The notes under the pieces are model-generated. The model was not told where the DNA came from. It did not search any database and saw nothing but the letters and a program-made list of their open reading frames with translations. From Eubacterium sp. 1001713B170207_170306_E7 (GTDB lineage: Bacteria; Bacillota; Clostridia; Eubacteriales; Eubacteriaceae): a DNA stretch of 64,000 nucleotides. The stretch spans positions 124,001-188,000 of the forward strand of contig NZ_JADMVE010000002.1 of the NCBI RefSeq assembly GCF_015547515.1. The letters run 5' to 3'. Shown in pieces: positions 32,947-41,425 of the stretch. The position numbers and the translations under genes are program-made. How positions within the stretch are numbered: position 1 is the stretch's first letter; every line of letters begins with the position of its first letter.

Positions 32947-33216
32947 ATGCAGAAACAAAAAGCGACAATTATGGACGTCAAGCGTGAGGTTGAAAACTAT
33001 CGTGGAAAAAGAGTAAAACTGGAAGCCCATAAGAGCAAGAAAAAGCTCTATCAAAAAGAAGGCGTTATTGAAGGGACTTACCCAAGCATCTTTACCGTTA
33101 GCGTAAAGGAAGATAAACGGCCGACTCAAAGATTATCCTTCTCATATTCCGATGTTCTCACAAAAAGCGTTAAAATTGCATTAGTAGACGAAGTCGAAGG
33201 CGCTTTTAGCTACTAA
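32947..33216 (+). CDS. veg: Veg family protein
   Basis: This 89-residue protein is of the Veg family: MDVKREVENYRGKRVKLEAHKSKKK, then EGVIEGTYPSIFTVSV and QRLSFSYSDVLTKSVKI. It is a small SH3-like basic protein conserved in Firmicutes. Bacillus Veg promotes biofilm gene expression, probably by antagonising SinR-type repression. GAGGTG precedes the ATG at 32947, and an in-frame GTG at 32938 overlaps that site. The consensus tandem promoters predict very high expression, as for Bacillus veg. Confidence 0.93.
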   Translation: MQKQKATIMDVKREVENYRGKRVKLEAHKSKKKLYQKEGVIEGTYPSIFTVSVKEDKRPTQRLSFSYSDVLTKSVKIALVDEVEGAFSY

Positions 33217-33260
33217 GAATCCCACTGACATTTTGATTAAACCCGCATAAACTCAAACGA

Positions 33261-33289
33261 AGGGGAAGAATCGCGTATTCTTCTTTTTT
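33261..33289 (+). terminator. Terminator of veg
   Basis: GAAGAAT/ATTCTTC stem with a 5-nt loop and T6. Confidence 0.8.
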
Positions 33290-33318
33290 GATGCCAAATT
33301 TTGGCAGCTGAAAGCCTG

Positions 33319-33381
33319 AAAACGGCGCTCCCGCAGGCGGATGTTAAATTTTATGACATCCATCTGCGAGGGCGCCGTTTT
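33319..33381. repeat. Long imperfect hairpin between veg and arcA
   Basis: AAAACGGCGC..CCGCAG..GGATGT pairs with ACATCC..CTGCG..GGCGCCGTTTT, arms ~25 bp with few mismatches and T/A runs on both sides. It can act as a second, bidirectional terminator. Confidence 0.7.
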
Positions 33382-33487
33382 ATTTATTCTACCTTTAAGC
33401 CAAAAAGGGTATAATCATTTAATAGGCAGTTTGAGACAGAACGACGGATGGCATGGGCCGTCCAGATAAAGATTGGAGAACAAGTGA

Positions 33488-34720
33488 ATGGAAGAAAAGC
33501 TACTGAATATACAGTCGGAGATTGGAAAGCTGGACGCGGTCCTTTTACACCGGCCGGGTAAGGAGCTCGAGCGCATTGTGCCCAACGTGCTCAAGGAGGT
33601 TCTTTTTGAGGATATCCCCTGGCTGCGGCGCATGCAGGAGGAGCACGACGCCTTTGCGAAGGTGCTCACCGGGCGCGGCATCCATGTGTATTACGTGGAG
33701 CAGCTGCTGACCGATATTCTGGCAGACGCGGAGGTGCGCAGGTGCCTGGTGCACGATGTCATCGAGCAGAACCCCTCCTCGGGCAACTACATCGACGGCT
33801 TTTTGCAGGAATACCTGCTTTCCATGGAGGACTGCAAGCTGGCAGAATCGCTGATCGCCGGGGTGCTCCAGAAGGAGCTGGACCACGTAGAGCGGGAGCG
33901 GGTGCTCTCGGACTACATTAACGAGTCCGAGCCCTACGCCTTTTACATGAACCCGCTGCCCAACCTGTATTTTATGCGCGACCCGGCGGTCACCATCGGC
34001 GACGGCATGAGCATCAGCTCCATGGCCACCGAGGTGCGCAAGCGGGAAAGCCTGTATATGCACTACATCTATAAAAACCACCCCCTGTTCGCCTCCTGCG
34101 GTGGAAAGACCTATTACGAGTACGACAAGTTCTTTTCCGTGGAGGGCGGCGATATCCTGATCCTGAGCCCCACCGTGGTGGCGGTGGGCTGCAGTGAGCG
34201 CACCCAGGTGCAGGGCGTTGAGGAGCTGGCGAAACGCCTGTTTGAGGACAAGCCCGAGCTTGAGGGCGTGCTGGCGGTCAAGATTCCAAAGGACCGGGCT
34301 TTCATGCATCTGGACACGGTCTTTACCATGGTGGACTACGACAAGTTTACCGTGTATCCCGGCATTCTGGACCGTGTGGAAACTGTGATGATCCGCCGGG
34401 GCAGCGGAGGGCACCTGCGTTACGAGCATATTGACAGCTTGAACGACGCCCTGAAACGCGCTCTGGGGCTGACGGGCATTAAGCTGATCGAGAGCGGCGG
34501 GGGCAACCCGGTGGCCGCTGCCAGAGAGCAGTGGAACGACAGCACCAATACCCTGGCCATCGCGCCGGGGGTCATCGTAGCCTATGGCCGCAACGAGCGC
34601 TCCAACGAGGTGCTGGCCCAGAACGGCATCGACGTGATCAGCATCGAGGCCTCCGAGCTGGTGCGTGGCCGCGGGGGCCCGAGGTGCATGACCATGCCCC
34701 TTAACCGTAATAAATGGTAA
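33488..34720 (+). CDS. arcA: Arginine deiminase
   Basis: This 410-residue guanidino-group enzyme hydrolyses arginine to citrulline and ammonia. Family landmarks are EIGKLDAVLLHRPGKELERIVP at the N-terminus, PLPNLYFMRDPAVTIGDGM, FSVEGGDILILS, MHLDTVFTMVD with the catalytic His, and the nucleophile Cys close to the end in GRGGPRCMTMPL. A TATAAT at 33410-33415 without a clear -35 marks a probable promoter. An ornithine carbamoyltransferase lies 5.6 kb downstream. No carbamate kinase or arginine/ornithine antiporter is in the window. Confidence 0.95.
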   Translation: MEEKLLNIQSEIGKLDAVLLHRPGKELERIVPNVLKEVLFEDIPWLRRMQEEHDAFAKVLTGRGIHVYYVEQLLTDILADAEVRRCLVHDVIEQNPSSGNYIDGFLQEYLLSMEDCKLAESLIAGVLQKELDHVERERVLSDYINESEPYAFYMNPLPNLYFMRDPAVTIGDGMSISSMATEVRKRESLYMHYIYKNHPLFASCGGKTYYEYDKFFSVEGGDILILSPTVVAVGCSERTQVQGVEELAKRLFEDKPELEGVLAVKIPKDRAFMHLDTVFTMVDYDKFTVYPGILDRVETVMIRRGSGGHLRYEHIDSLNDALKRALGLTGIKLIESGGGNPVAAAREQWNDSTNTLAIAPGVIVAYGRNERSNEVLAQNGIDVISIEASELVRGRGGPRCMTMPLNRNKW

Positions 34721-34727
34721 AAATCAG

Positions 34728-34764
34728 TAAAAACCGCAGATATCAGTTACTGCGGTTTTTTCTT
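34728..34764 (+). terminator. Terminator of arcA
   Basis: AAAACCGCAG/CTGCGGTTTT stem, 10-nt loop, T-run. Confidence 0.88.
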
Positions 34765-34850
34765 TTGTGAAACCGGTAGTCATAAAGCATTATCTGTTAT
34801 ATAATAGGGACAGGTATGGAGGGAGGATTGTAAACAAGGAGAGATAAAGA

Positions 34851-36296
34851 GTGAAAAAGAAGAAAATTATCAGCATCCTGCTGGGCGTGCTTTTAGCGGT
34901 ATCCTTTACGGCCTGCGCGCAGTCGGACAAGACGACGGAAACGGCCAGTGAGGGTAGTGTGGACGGTGTTCTCAAAAGCTATGCCAGCGGCACCCTGGTG
35001 ATGACCCGCGGCGACCAGACAGAGCTGAGCTTTGACCTTTCAAAGGCGACCGTAAGCTGTAAGAACATGCTGTCCGGCGACAGCATCACCATCCTGTACG
35101 ACGGAACCATTGACGGCACCGACACCAGCGGCGTTACAGTGACCGAAATCAAGGACAACGGCTCCCCGGCCCCGAAGGAGCAGACCCTGGTGGGAACCGT
35201 TATGAACCTGACCCAGCATTCGCTGACCCTTAAGGAGCCGGATGGGACGGAGTATACCTTTACCACCGCCGGAGCCCGGCAGGTTTACAAGAACGGCATT
35301 GAAAATGGCAATTGGGTGCAGGTGAAATACGTGGGCGAGCTGAACGGAAACGATGCCGCCGGCGTTAAGGTGCTCGAGATTGTGGACAATGACGAGAACA
35401 TCAAGAAAGCCCAGGAGCCGGACAAGGTAGCGATCAAGGCTGCGGACGAAAAGGTATGGGCGACCGACACCGTACACGTGCGGGAATCCTACACCACGGA
35501 TTCCAACGTGCTGGGCGACCTGGCCCCAGGCAATGAGCTCACCCGCACCGGCGTGTGCGATAACGGCTGGTCCAGAGTCAACTACAACGGAAAGGACGCC
35601 TTTGTCTATTCCCAGTATCTGACGACCACACAGCCTGCCAGTCCAAGTCAGCCCGCTCCGGCCCAGCCGCAGCCGAGCCCGAGCCAGCCGGCCCAGCCGA
35701 GCGCGCAGCCGACGCCAAAGCCGACGCCCGCCCCGACATCAGCGCCAGCCCCCGACCCCACAGCGGCACCGACACCGGAACCCACGCCGGAACCGACACC
35801 AGAACCAGCGCCCGACCCAACACCGGAGCCCACGCCAGAGCCCACACCAGCGCCTGAGGTCAAGACCCTCACCGGCTATGTGGTGAGCTACGCGGACGGC
35901 GAGCTGGTTATTTTTGCCAACGGCGCAGATTATCCGCTGAACGTGACCGATGCCCAGCACAGCTACGCCAACGGTATTCTGACCGGCAATGAGGTCACTG
36001 TTACCTATACCGGCGACCTTCAGGCTTATGAAACCGTGGTGGTGCTGAGTGTGAGCGATTCCGAGCTGAATACCGGCGACCGGTCGGTGATCACGGGTGT
36101 GATCGCGTCAGCCTCCATGAACACCCTGGATCTGACCACAGACGATAACACAGAGATTACCTTTGAAACCATGAACGCGGAGGTCAACAGCCAGAATTAT
36201 CAGGTTGGGGCCCGCGTCAGCGTGACATTGGACCTGTCCCAGACCGTGGACACCTCCAACATTTTTCACGCCTTAAAGGTGGATGACGCGCAATAG
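34851..36296 (+). CDS. Repeat-containing lipoprotein with an SH3b domain
   Basis: This is a 481-residue secreted lipoprotein (signal ending AVSFTAC, Cys ~22). Four similar ~65-residue beta-rich repeats can be aligned (starting near residues 35, 107, 342 and 408), each with a V-x-G/S-V..S..L.L..G..Y.F opening and a G-N/D-x-V-x-V-x-Y-x-G/D centre. Between repeats 2 and 3 lie an SH3b domain (~203-255, VHVRESYTTDSNVLGDL, ending DAFVYSQYL) and a Pro/Thr/Glu-rich spacer (~258-340, PEPTPEPTP units) typical of wall-spanning linkers. The GTG start has AAGGAG upstream, with TAGTCA-N17-TATAAT at 34777-34805. A cell-wall-associated role is likely and the ligand is unknown. Confidence 0.75.
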   Translation: MKKKKIISILLGVLLAVSFTACAQSDKTTETASEGSVDGVLKSYASGTLVMTRGDQTELSFDLSKATVSCKNMLSGDSITILYDGTIDGTDTSGVTVTEIKDNGSPAPKEQTLVGTVMNLTQHSLTLKEPDGTEYTFTTAGARQVYKNGIENGNWVQVKYVGELNGNDAAGVKVLEIVDNDENIKKAQEPDKVAIKAADEKVWATDTVHVRESYTTDSNVLGDLAPGNELTRTGVCDNGWSRVNYNGKDAFVYSQYLTTTQPASPSQPAPAQPQPSPSQPAQPSAQPTPKPTPAPTSAPAPDPTAAPTPEPTPEPTPEPAPDPTPEPTPEPTPAPEVKTLTGYVVSYADGELVIFANGADYPLNVTDAQHSYANGILTGNEVTVTYTGDLQAYETVVVLSVSDSELNTGDRSVITGVIASASMNTLDLTTDDNTEITFETMNAEVNSQNYQVGARVSVTLDLSQTVDTSNIFHALKVDDAQ

Positions 36297-36354
36297 CGTT
36301 TTTAAAGAGGACGTATGAAGCGTTCTCCTAACCTGGCAAAGAAGAGGCGCGGCC

Positions 36355-36543
36355 AAGACTGCGCCTTTTATCCAGATAAGAAAAAAGGTCCAGGCGCTGC
36401 GGTAAACGGCCATGAATCGTGCCGTGTTTCCGGAACAGCCGGACACTGGAGAGAGCAAGCATCAGCTTTAGAGATGAAGAGACAGGTGTGGGGGCAGAGC
36501 CCGCAGGCCGCTTTTTTCTTCCTTAGGTAAAAGGCTTCGTCTC
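36355..36543 (+). repeat. 190-bp intergenic element, copy B1
   Basis: A 189-bp copy with GCGCCTTTTATCCAGATAAG at the left and the inverted AGGTAAAAGGCTTCGTCTC at the right. The inner CGGTAAACGG region and GCCGGACACTGGAGAGAGC match copies A and B2. Confidence 0.87.
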
Positions 36544-36613
36544 TCGAGGCTTTTTGACGCATTAAGAGGACGTATAAAGCGTTCTCCTAACTTGGCAAAG
36601 AAGAGGCGAGGCC

Positions 36614-36803
36614 GAGACTGCGCCTTTTATCCAGATAAGAAAAAAGGTCCATGCGCTGCGGTAAACGGCCATGAATCGTGCCACGTAACCGGAACAGCCG
36701 GACACTGGAGAGAGCAAGCATCAGCTTTAGAGAAGAAGAGACAGGTGTGGGGGCAGTGCCCGCAGGCCGCTTTTTTCTTCCTTAAGGTAAAAGGCTTTGT
36801 CTC
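36614..36803 (+). repeat. 190-bp intergenic element, copy B2
   Basis: A 190-bp copy, nearly identical to B1. The few differences include changes in the inner hairpin arms. Confidence 0.87.
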
Positions 36804-36825
36804 TCGAGGCTTTTTGACACATAAA

Positions 36826-36853
36826 GAGGACGTATGGAGCCGTCCTCTTTTTT
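36826..36853 (+). terminator. Terminator after the tandem elements
   Basis: GAGGACG/CGTCCTC stem, 8-nt loop, T6. The 5' arm is shared with the start of both repeat units. Confidence 0.85.
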
Positions 36854-36891
36854 GTGTCTGAAATTCTTGAAGCTTTCTTGAATTATTATTT

Positions 36892-36907
36892 TTAACAGGC
36901 ATGTTAA
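36892..36907. promoter_or_regulatory. TTAACA-GGCA-TGTTAA palindrome before the wall-protein gene
   Basis: A 6-bp inverted repeat with a 4-bp spacer, 58 bp before the start codon, downstream of two TTCTTGAA direct repeats. Possible operator. Confidence 0.35.
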
Positions 36908-36964
36908 AATAGAATAAAATTCATAAAGCTTTTCCTGAATAAGGGAAAGATATGGGAGGTAAAG

Positions 36965-39613
36965 ATGAAAAAGAAATTCAGAGAGCGTTTGCGACGTATC
37001 CTGTCCGCAGTGGTTATTCCGGCGGCGCTGGTCTGCTCAAGCGTTCCGGCCCTTGCGGAAGCAGCCCCTGCCGCGGCGGCGGAGGAGCCGGCGGCCAGCC
37101 AGAATACGGAAGCGGTACCAGCCGCGCGAACGGCTGATTCCGCTGTGCCAAACGCGGACAGCGCCCTGGCACAGAGTGTGGAGGACGCTTTAAAAGGAGC
37201 CGACGAGTCCGAAGCCCCGGCAGCGGCAGCCACGCCGGAGAGCGAAGAGGCTCAGGCGGCGGGAACGCCGGTGTGCGCTGTGGCCACCGGGGCCCAGAGC
37301 CGACAGGCGGGCGCGGAGGTCACCTACGATACCCTGGAGGAAGCCTTTGCTGCCATAACAGCCGGGCAGACCGCCACCATTACCCTGACCGGGGACGCGG
37401 TGGTAGAGAATACCATTGTGGTTCATGGCAAGGTGACCCTGACGGCAAGCGGCGACTATACGGTCAGACAAAGCCTGGAGACGGCGTCGCGGAGTTTGTT
37501 TACCATCATGGAGGATAACCAGCTGACGGTTGACGGCGGCGGCCATAATATTACACTGGCAGCCCCGGAAGAGATCGGAGGAGGGGTTATTAATGTCTGG
37601 AACAACAGTGTCTTAAACCTGAAAGCCGGCGTCACCGTTGAAAACTGCGATATTAACGTGAAAAATGACGCCAGCCTGAACGTGACCGGCGCGGTGATCA
37701 CCGAGACATCAGACAAGGAGAATCCGGCGGTTGTGGGCATTTCGGACAACGCAGCCCTGAAAGCCACGGGCGCGGCCCTGCCAATTGTGGGTATTTTGGA
37801 TGAGAACGCCGCTTCTTTTGACGGCTGCCAGGTATTTGCCATTGCGAACTGCAGCCCGAACGTGCAGATACACGGCTCGTCGGTCGGCACGATTGAAAAC
37901 CACGGTACGGATCTGCGGATCAGCGACTCGTCGGTCGATAACCTGTTAAACATCGTACTTACCGCCCAGTTTACCCTGTCTGGGAAAACCGATATTGCGT
38001 ACATCATGCTGGCAAAAAACCCCATCATACTCGCTGAGGATTTCAGCAGCAGCGTGGTCAGCAGGGTTTACGCGGCCTATCCTTTAATATTTGACAACCC
38101 GGCCGTGTTGGCCGAGGCGGTATCGGGCGCGCTGAGTCCGGAGGCGGCCAACTGCTTTTGTTATCAGCTGGAGGGGAATAGGGACGCACAAACCTACACG
38201 CCCTATCTGAAGAACGGCAGGCTGGAAACCGCCAGCGTGACAAACACCAATGTGTCGGTCAGGGTCGAGCATAATAATTACCCTTACACCGGCAGAGACC
38301 CCCAGGCCGAGGGCGGGCTCGGCAAGGTTACCATCACAGTGACGGACGAGGACGGCAAGGTGGTTACACCGGCTGCCGACAAGCTGACCACGACCTACAC
38401 CCACTATTCGGATGTGCTTGAGACGCCGCCGACTATTCCGGGGGATTACTCGCTCAACGTGAGCTACGCCGGCGAGGAAAACCGCGATACCCAGACACTC
38501 ACCCGCGGCAGCTCAGACGCAGCCGCCTTCATCATCACAAGAGCTGAGCTGAAAGGCGCTTTCGTGAGCTTCCCATCTGAGATTTCCGTCTCCCAGGGCA
38601 GTGTGTCCGCGGAGTTCAAATCCGCAGAGGGCATTGACGCCGCTCTGCTGAAGCTGAGCTACACCTGGACCCTCACCGATAAAGACGGGACAGCCGCCGC
38701 CGTCAACGGCGATACCCTGGAGCTGACCAAGGCGGATATCGGCAAGACCGTTCAGGTCACTGTCGAAGATACCAGCGGTTTCTACTATGATGCGGTCACC
38801 AGCAGCTCCTTTACCATCGGCGGGGTGGCTACCAGTGTCCGGATCGACGGGCTGAGCAATGATCCGGGTTCCAATTACTTTGAGTCCAACGACGCCCTGC
38901 AGGCTCTGCTGGCAAAGGACCGGGCCGTCCTCGTGACCTACCTGGACCCGGACGGCTATCAGAACATCGCCTGGGACAAGGACGAGATCAGCCTGGAGTA
39001 TTACAGCACCGAGGATGACAGGCGGCTGGAGCAGGCGCCCACCGAGCCGGGAACCTACAGCCTGAGTGTGGCCTTCACCCCGAACGCCGCCCATGAGGCT
39101 GAGGACCTCCGGGGCACCCGCGTCTCGTACACCTATACCCTGATGATGCCCACCACCACCGAGATCAAGGCTTCAGCCCTGAGGGACAGCTACGACGTGT
39201 CGGATACCCAGGGCCTGGAAAAAGACCTGCAAAAAGCCACCACCGTCAGGGATAAGGACGGCCGGATCCTCAAGGTTGACCAGGACAGCGGCCTGCTGAG
39301 CTTTGAAGCTTACAGCGATGCAGAGGGAAAAAACACCGCCCAGACTCCCGCGGCGGGCACTTACTACGTGCGCGCATTCTACAACCGGGATGGCCAGGAA
39401 AAAGCCCATATCGCGAGCAGCAGCGGGCTGGTGAAAATCACGCTGACCCAGAGCGGCGCCGGCGGAGACACCACCAGTACCACTACGGGTACTAACACGG
39501 GCGCCGCCGCCGCTAACCCGGTGACCGGCACACCCGCAGGCGCAGGCATGTCCCTGCTGCTGTTGGCGGTGCTGGCCGGCGGGTCCGTACTGGTCCTTAA
39601 AAAACGCAGCTAA
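36965..39613 (+). CDS. Cell-wall-anchored surface protein (NPVTG sorting signal)
   Basis: This is an 882-residue secreted protein. The signal peptide ends near VPALAEA (~30), followed by an Ala/Glu-rich low-complexity stretch (~30-105). A beta-helix-like region (~115-380) has repeated short strands (LTVDGGGHNITLAAPE, VENCDINVKNDASLNV). Three divergent Ig-like repeats end in PGDYSLNVSYAG, PGTYSLSVAFTP and AGTYYVRAFYNR (~430-830). The C-terminus has NPVTG, a hydrophobic helix and LKKRS, a sortase signal of NPxTG type. GGGAGGT precedes the ATG. A role as adhesin or surface-layer component is inferred. No enzyme domain was recognised. Confidence 0.82.
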   Translation: MKKKFRERLRRILSAVVIPAALVCSSVPALAEAAPAAAAEEPAASQNTEAVPAARTADSAVPNADSALAQSVEDALKGADESEAPAAAATPESEEAQAAGTPVCAVATGAQSRQAGAEVTYDTLEEAFAAITAGQTATITLTGDAVVENTIVVHGKVTLTASGDYTVRQSLETASRSLFTIMEDNQLTVDGGGHNITLAAPEEIGGGVINVWNNSVLNLKAGVTVENCDINVKNDASLNVTGAVITETSDKENPAVVGISDNAALKATGAALPIVGILDENAASFDGCQVFAIANCSPNVQIHGSSVGTIENHGTDLRISDSSVDNLLNIVLTAQFTLSGKTDIAYIMLAKNPIILAEDFSSSVVSRVYAAYPLIFDNPAVLAEAVSGALSPEAANCFCYQLEGNRDAQTYTPYLKNGRLETASVTNTNVSVRVEHNNYPYTGRDPQAEGGLGKVTITVTDEDGKVVTPAADKLTTTYTHYSDVLETPPTIPGDYSLNVSYAGEENRDTQTLTRGSSDAAAFIITRAELKGAFVSFPSEISVSQGSVSAEFKSAEGIDAALLKLSYTWTLTDKDGTAAAVNGDTLELTKADIGKTVQVTVEDTSGFYYDAVTSSSFTIGGVATSVRIDGLSNDPGSNYFESNDALQALLAKDRAVLVTYLDPDGYQNIAWDKDEISLEYYSTEDDRRLEQAPTEPGTYSLSVAFTPNAAHEAEDLRGTRVSYTYTLMMPTTTEIKASALRDSYDVSDTQGLEKDLQKATTVRDKDGRILKVDQDSGLLSFEAYSDAEGKNTAQTPAAGTYYVRAFYNRDGQEKAHIASSSGLVKITLTQSGAGGDTTSTTTGTNTGAAAANPVTGTPAGAGMSLLLLAVLAGGSVLVLKKRS

Positions 39614-39619
39614 ACAATG

Positions 39620-39660
39620 AAAAAACCCCCTGTGGCGTGCGCCGCAGCGGGTTTTTTTAA
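39620..39660. terminator. Bidirectional terminator
   Basis: AAAAACCC..GTGGCG/CGCCGC..GGGTTTTTTT hairpin between convergent stops. Confidence 0.85.
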
Positions 39661-39677
39661 TCCGGGAGGAAAACAGA

Positions 39678-40094
39678 TTAGGACATGGGCAGGGAATCCC
39701 GGTTCAGCTTCGCGCCGTAAATGTACAGGCCCGGGACCACCAGGCCGAGCAGGGCGTAGAACACTGCGGAGGCGGTAAAGCCCGCTCCGGCCATGTTCAC
39801 GATGGCGGCCAGGATGGAAATAATTAAGACAACAATACCAATTTTAAAGCATCCGTCCGCTTTGCCTGCTTTGTTACAGTTCTTAATCCCCATTACGCCC
39901 GCGATCAGCTGGATAATGGAGGCGATGAGGTACATGACCGCGATGGCGGTCACAGAAATGGCGCCAGCGCCGCTTCCCTGATCAAAAGCAGCAACGCCCA
40001 TCAGCAGTGAGAGCAGTCCGTAGCTCACAACGCCGAGCAGGCCCCCGATGACCAGCAGAATGCCTGTGACCTTTAAATAATTCTTTCCTTTCAT
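39678..40094 (-). CDS. Small four-helix membrane protein
   Basis: This 138-residue protein has four hydrophobic helices (~8-34, ~46-68, ~82-104, ~108-127). A short KNCNKAGKADGC loop with two Cys lies between helices 2 and 3. AAGGAG precedes the ATG. It is transcribed alone, convergent to the wall-protein gene. I do not recognise a named family. It resembles the many uncharacterised tetraspan proteins of Firmicutes, and no function is proposed. Confidence 0.75.
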   Translation of the reverse strand: MKGKNYLKVTGILLVIGGLLGVVSYGLLSLLMGVAAFDQGSGAGAISVTAIAVMYLIASIIQLIAGVMGIKNCNKAGKADGCFKIGIVVLIISILAAIVNMAGAGFTASAVFYALLGLVVPGLYIYGAKLNRDSLPMS

Positions 40095-40162
40095 TTTGTT
40101 TCTCCTTTTTTTGATTTTAATGATATTTACTCTAAAGCAATATATAATTTATTATAGTATAA

Positions 40163-40173
40163 TGAATCATTCA
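40163..40173. promoter_or_regulatory. TGAAT-C-ATTCA palindrome upstream of the carbamoyltransferase
   Basis: An 11-bp perfect palindrome next to TATAAT-like sequence in the divergent gap 40095-40321. It recalls an arginine box (TGAAT..ATTCA), but the spacing is shorter than usual. Confidence 0.25.
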
Positions 40174-40321
40174 GAACAATGTTTTTACCATAAACGTTTG
40201 TTTTTTACCGGATTAAAGGACGCTGTCCGGCCCTAAACACCTGCAAACGATAAAACATTGCTTAAAAACAGGGATTAGGGTAAAATAAAATCAAATGATA
40301 CGAAAATGAGGAGGAATTCCG

Positions 40322-41347
40322 ATGGGGATCAATTTAAAAGGCCGTAATTTCCTGACACTCAAGGATTTTACGCCAGAAGAAATAAACTTTTTGTTAGACT
40401 ACGCGGCCGCGCTGAAAAAGAAGAAAAAAGAAGGCCGCGCGGGCCGGCTGCTGGCCGGAAAGAACATTGTGCTGCTGTTTGAGAAAACATCTACCCGTAC
40501 CCGCTGCGCCTTTGAGGTCGCCGGGTTTGACGAGGGCGCCTGCGTCACCTTTCTGACCAACAGCCAGATGGGCAAAAAGGAATCCATCGAGGACACCGCC
40601 AAAGTGCTGGGCCGCTTTTACGACGGCATCGAGTTCCGCGGCTTTAAGCAGGAAACCGTGGAGGCTCTGGCCGAGTTCTCCGGCGTGCCGGTCTGGAACG
40701 GCCTGACCGACACCTACCACCCGACCCAGATTCTGGCCGATATGCTCACCATTCAGGAAAACTTCGGCGGGCTGGCGGGCCGCCGCCTGGTTTATGTGGG
40801 TGACGCCCGCAACAACATGGGCAACTCCCTGATGATCGGCTGCGCCAAGCTGGGCATGCACTTTGTGGCTGTCGCGCCAAAGGTGCTGTTTCCGGAAGAA
40901 GCTCTGGTCGAAGAAATGCGCGCTATCTGTGAGGAAACCGGCGGCAGCATCACCCTGACCGACGACATTCAGGAGGGCGTTAAGGGCGCGGACGCCATCT
41001 ACACCGACGTATGGGTCTCCATGGGCGAGGAGGATCAGATGGCTGAGCGTATCGAGCTCTTAAAGCCCTATCAGGTCAACGCCGAGATGATGAAAGCCAC
41101 CGGCAACCCGGACGCCATCTTCCTGCACTGCCTGCCCTCCTTCCACGACCTGAACACTGATGTGGCAAAGGACGTGCACGAGCGCTTTGGCCTGACCGAG
41201 CAGGAGGTCACCGACGAGGTGTTCAGAAGCCCGGCCTCAAAGGTTTTTGACGAAGCCGAGAACCGCATGCACACCATCAAGGCCGTCATGTGCGCCACCC
41301 TGGCCACCAACCAGGTGGACGCGGACGGAAAGCCCATCGTAGACTGA
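40322..41347 (+). CDS. argF: Ornithine carbamoyltransferase
   Basis: This 341-residue enzyme interconverts ornithine plus carbamoyl phosphate and citrulline. The carbamoyl-phosphate motif STRTR ([14 protein letters not shown]), [24 protein letters not shown] and the ornithine-site HCLPSFHD are all present. The length (~340) and the presence of arginine deiminase nearby fit the catabolic arcB role in ATP-yielding arginine breakdown. The anabolic argF role cannot be excluded. GAGGAGG precedes the ATG. It is followed 78 bp later by a phosphohexomutase gene. Confidence 0.93.
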   Translation: MGINLKGRNFLTLKDFTPEEINFLLDYAAALKKKKKEGRAGRLLAGKNIVLLFEKTSTRTRCAFEVAGFDEGACVTFLTNSQMGKKESIEDTAKVLGRFYDGIEFRGFKQETVEALAEFSGVPVWNGLTDTYHPTQILADMLTIQENFGGLAGRRLVYVGDARNNMGNSLMIGCAKLGMHFVAVAPKVLFPEEALVEEMRAICEETGGSITLTDDIQEGVKGADAIYTDVWVSMGEEDQMAERIELLKPYQVNAEMMKATGNPDAIFLHCLPSFHDLNTDVAKDVHERFGLTEQEVTDEVFRSPASKVFDEAENRMHTIKAVMCATLATNQVDADGKPIVD

Positions 41348-41425
41348 CGAAATCAGCCGGCGGTCTTAGAGGATCGTTTAGAAAAACAAAGCAACCAGTT
41401 CTTAACACATAAAACGGAGGGAATT

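Larger units (their letters stand above)
36307..36825 (+). repeat. Tandem 259-bp units carrying the 190-bp element
   Basis: Two head-to-tail units start at 36307 and 36566. Each has ~48 bp opening with a GAGGACG/CGTTCTC hairpin, then the 190-bp element, then TCGAGGCTTTTTGAC. A third GAGGACG at 36826 starts the final true terminator. Together they fill the 668-bp gap between two genes. Confidence 0.85.

Noticed and set aside
35640-35860. Possible CRISPR-like or satellite repeat
   Set aside because: The short periodicity is codon-level repetition for Pro/Thr/Glu in a wall linker. There are no spacers of constant length.
35578-35872. Short minus-strand frames rich in GVGSG
   Set aside because: Antisense image of the PEPTPEP-type linker in the lipoprotein, a coding repeat and not a gene.
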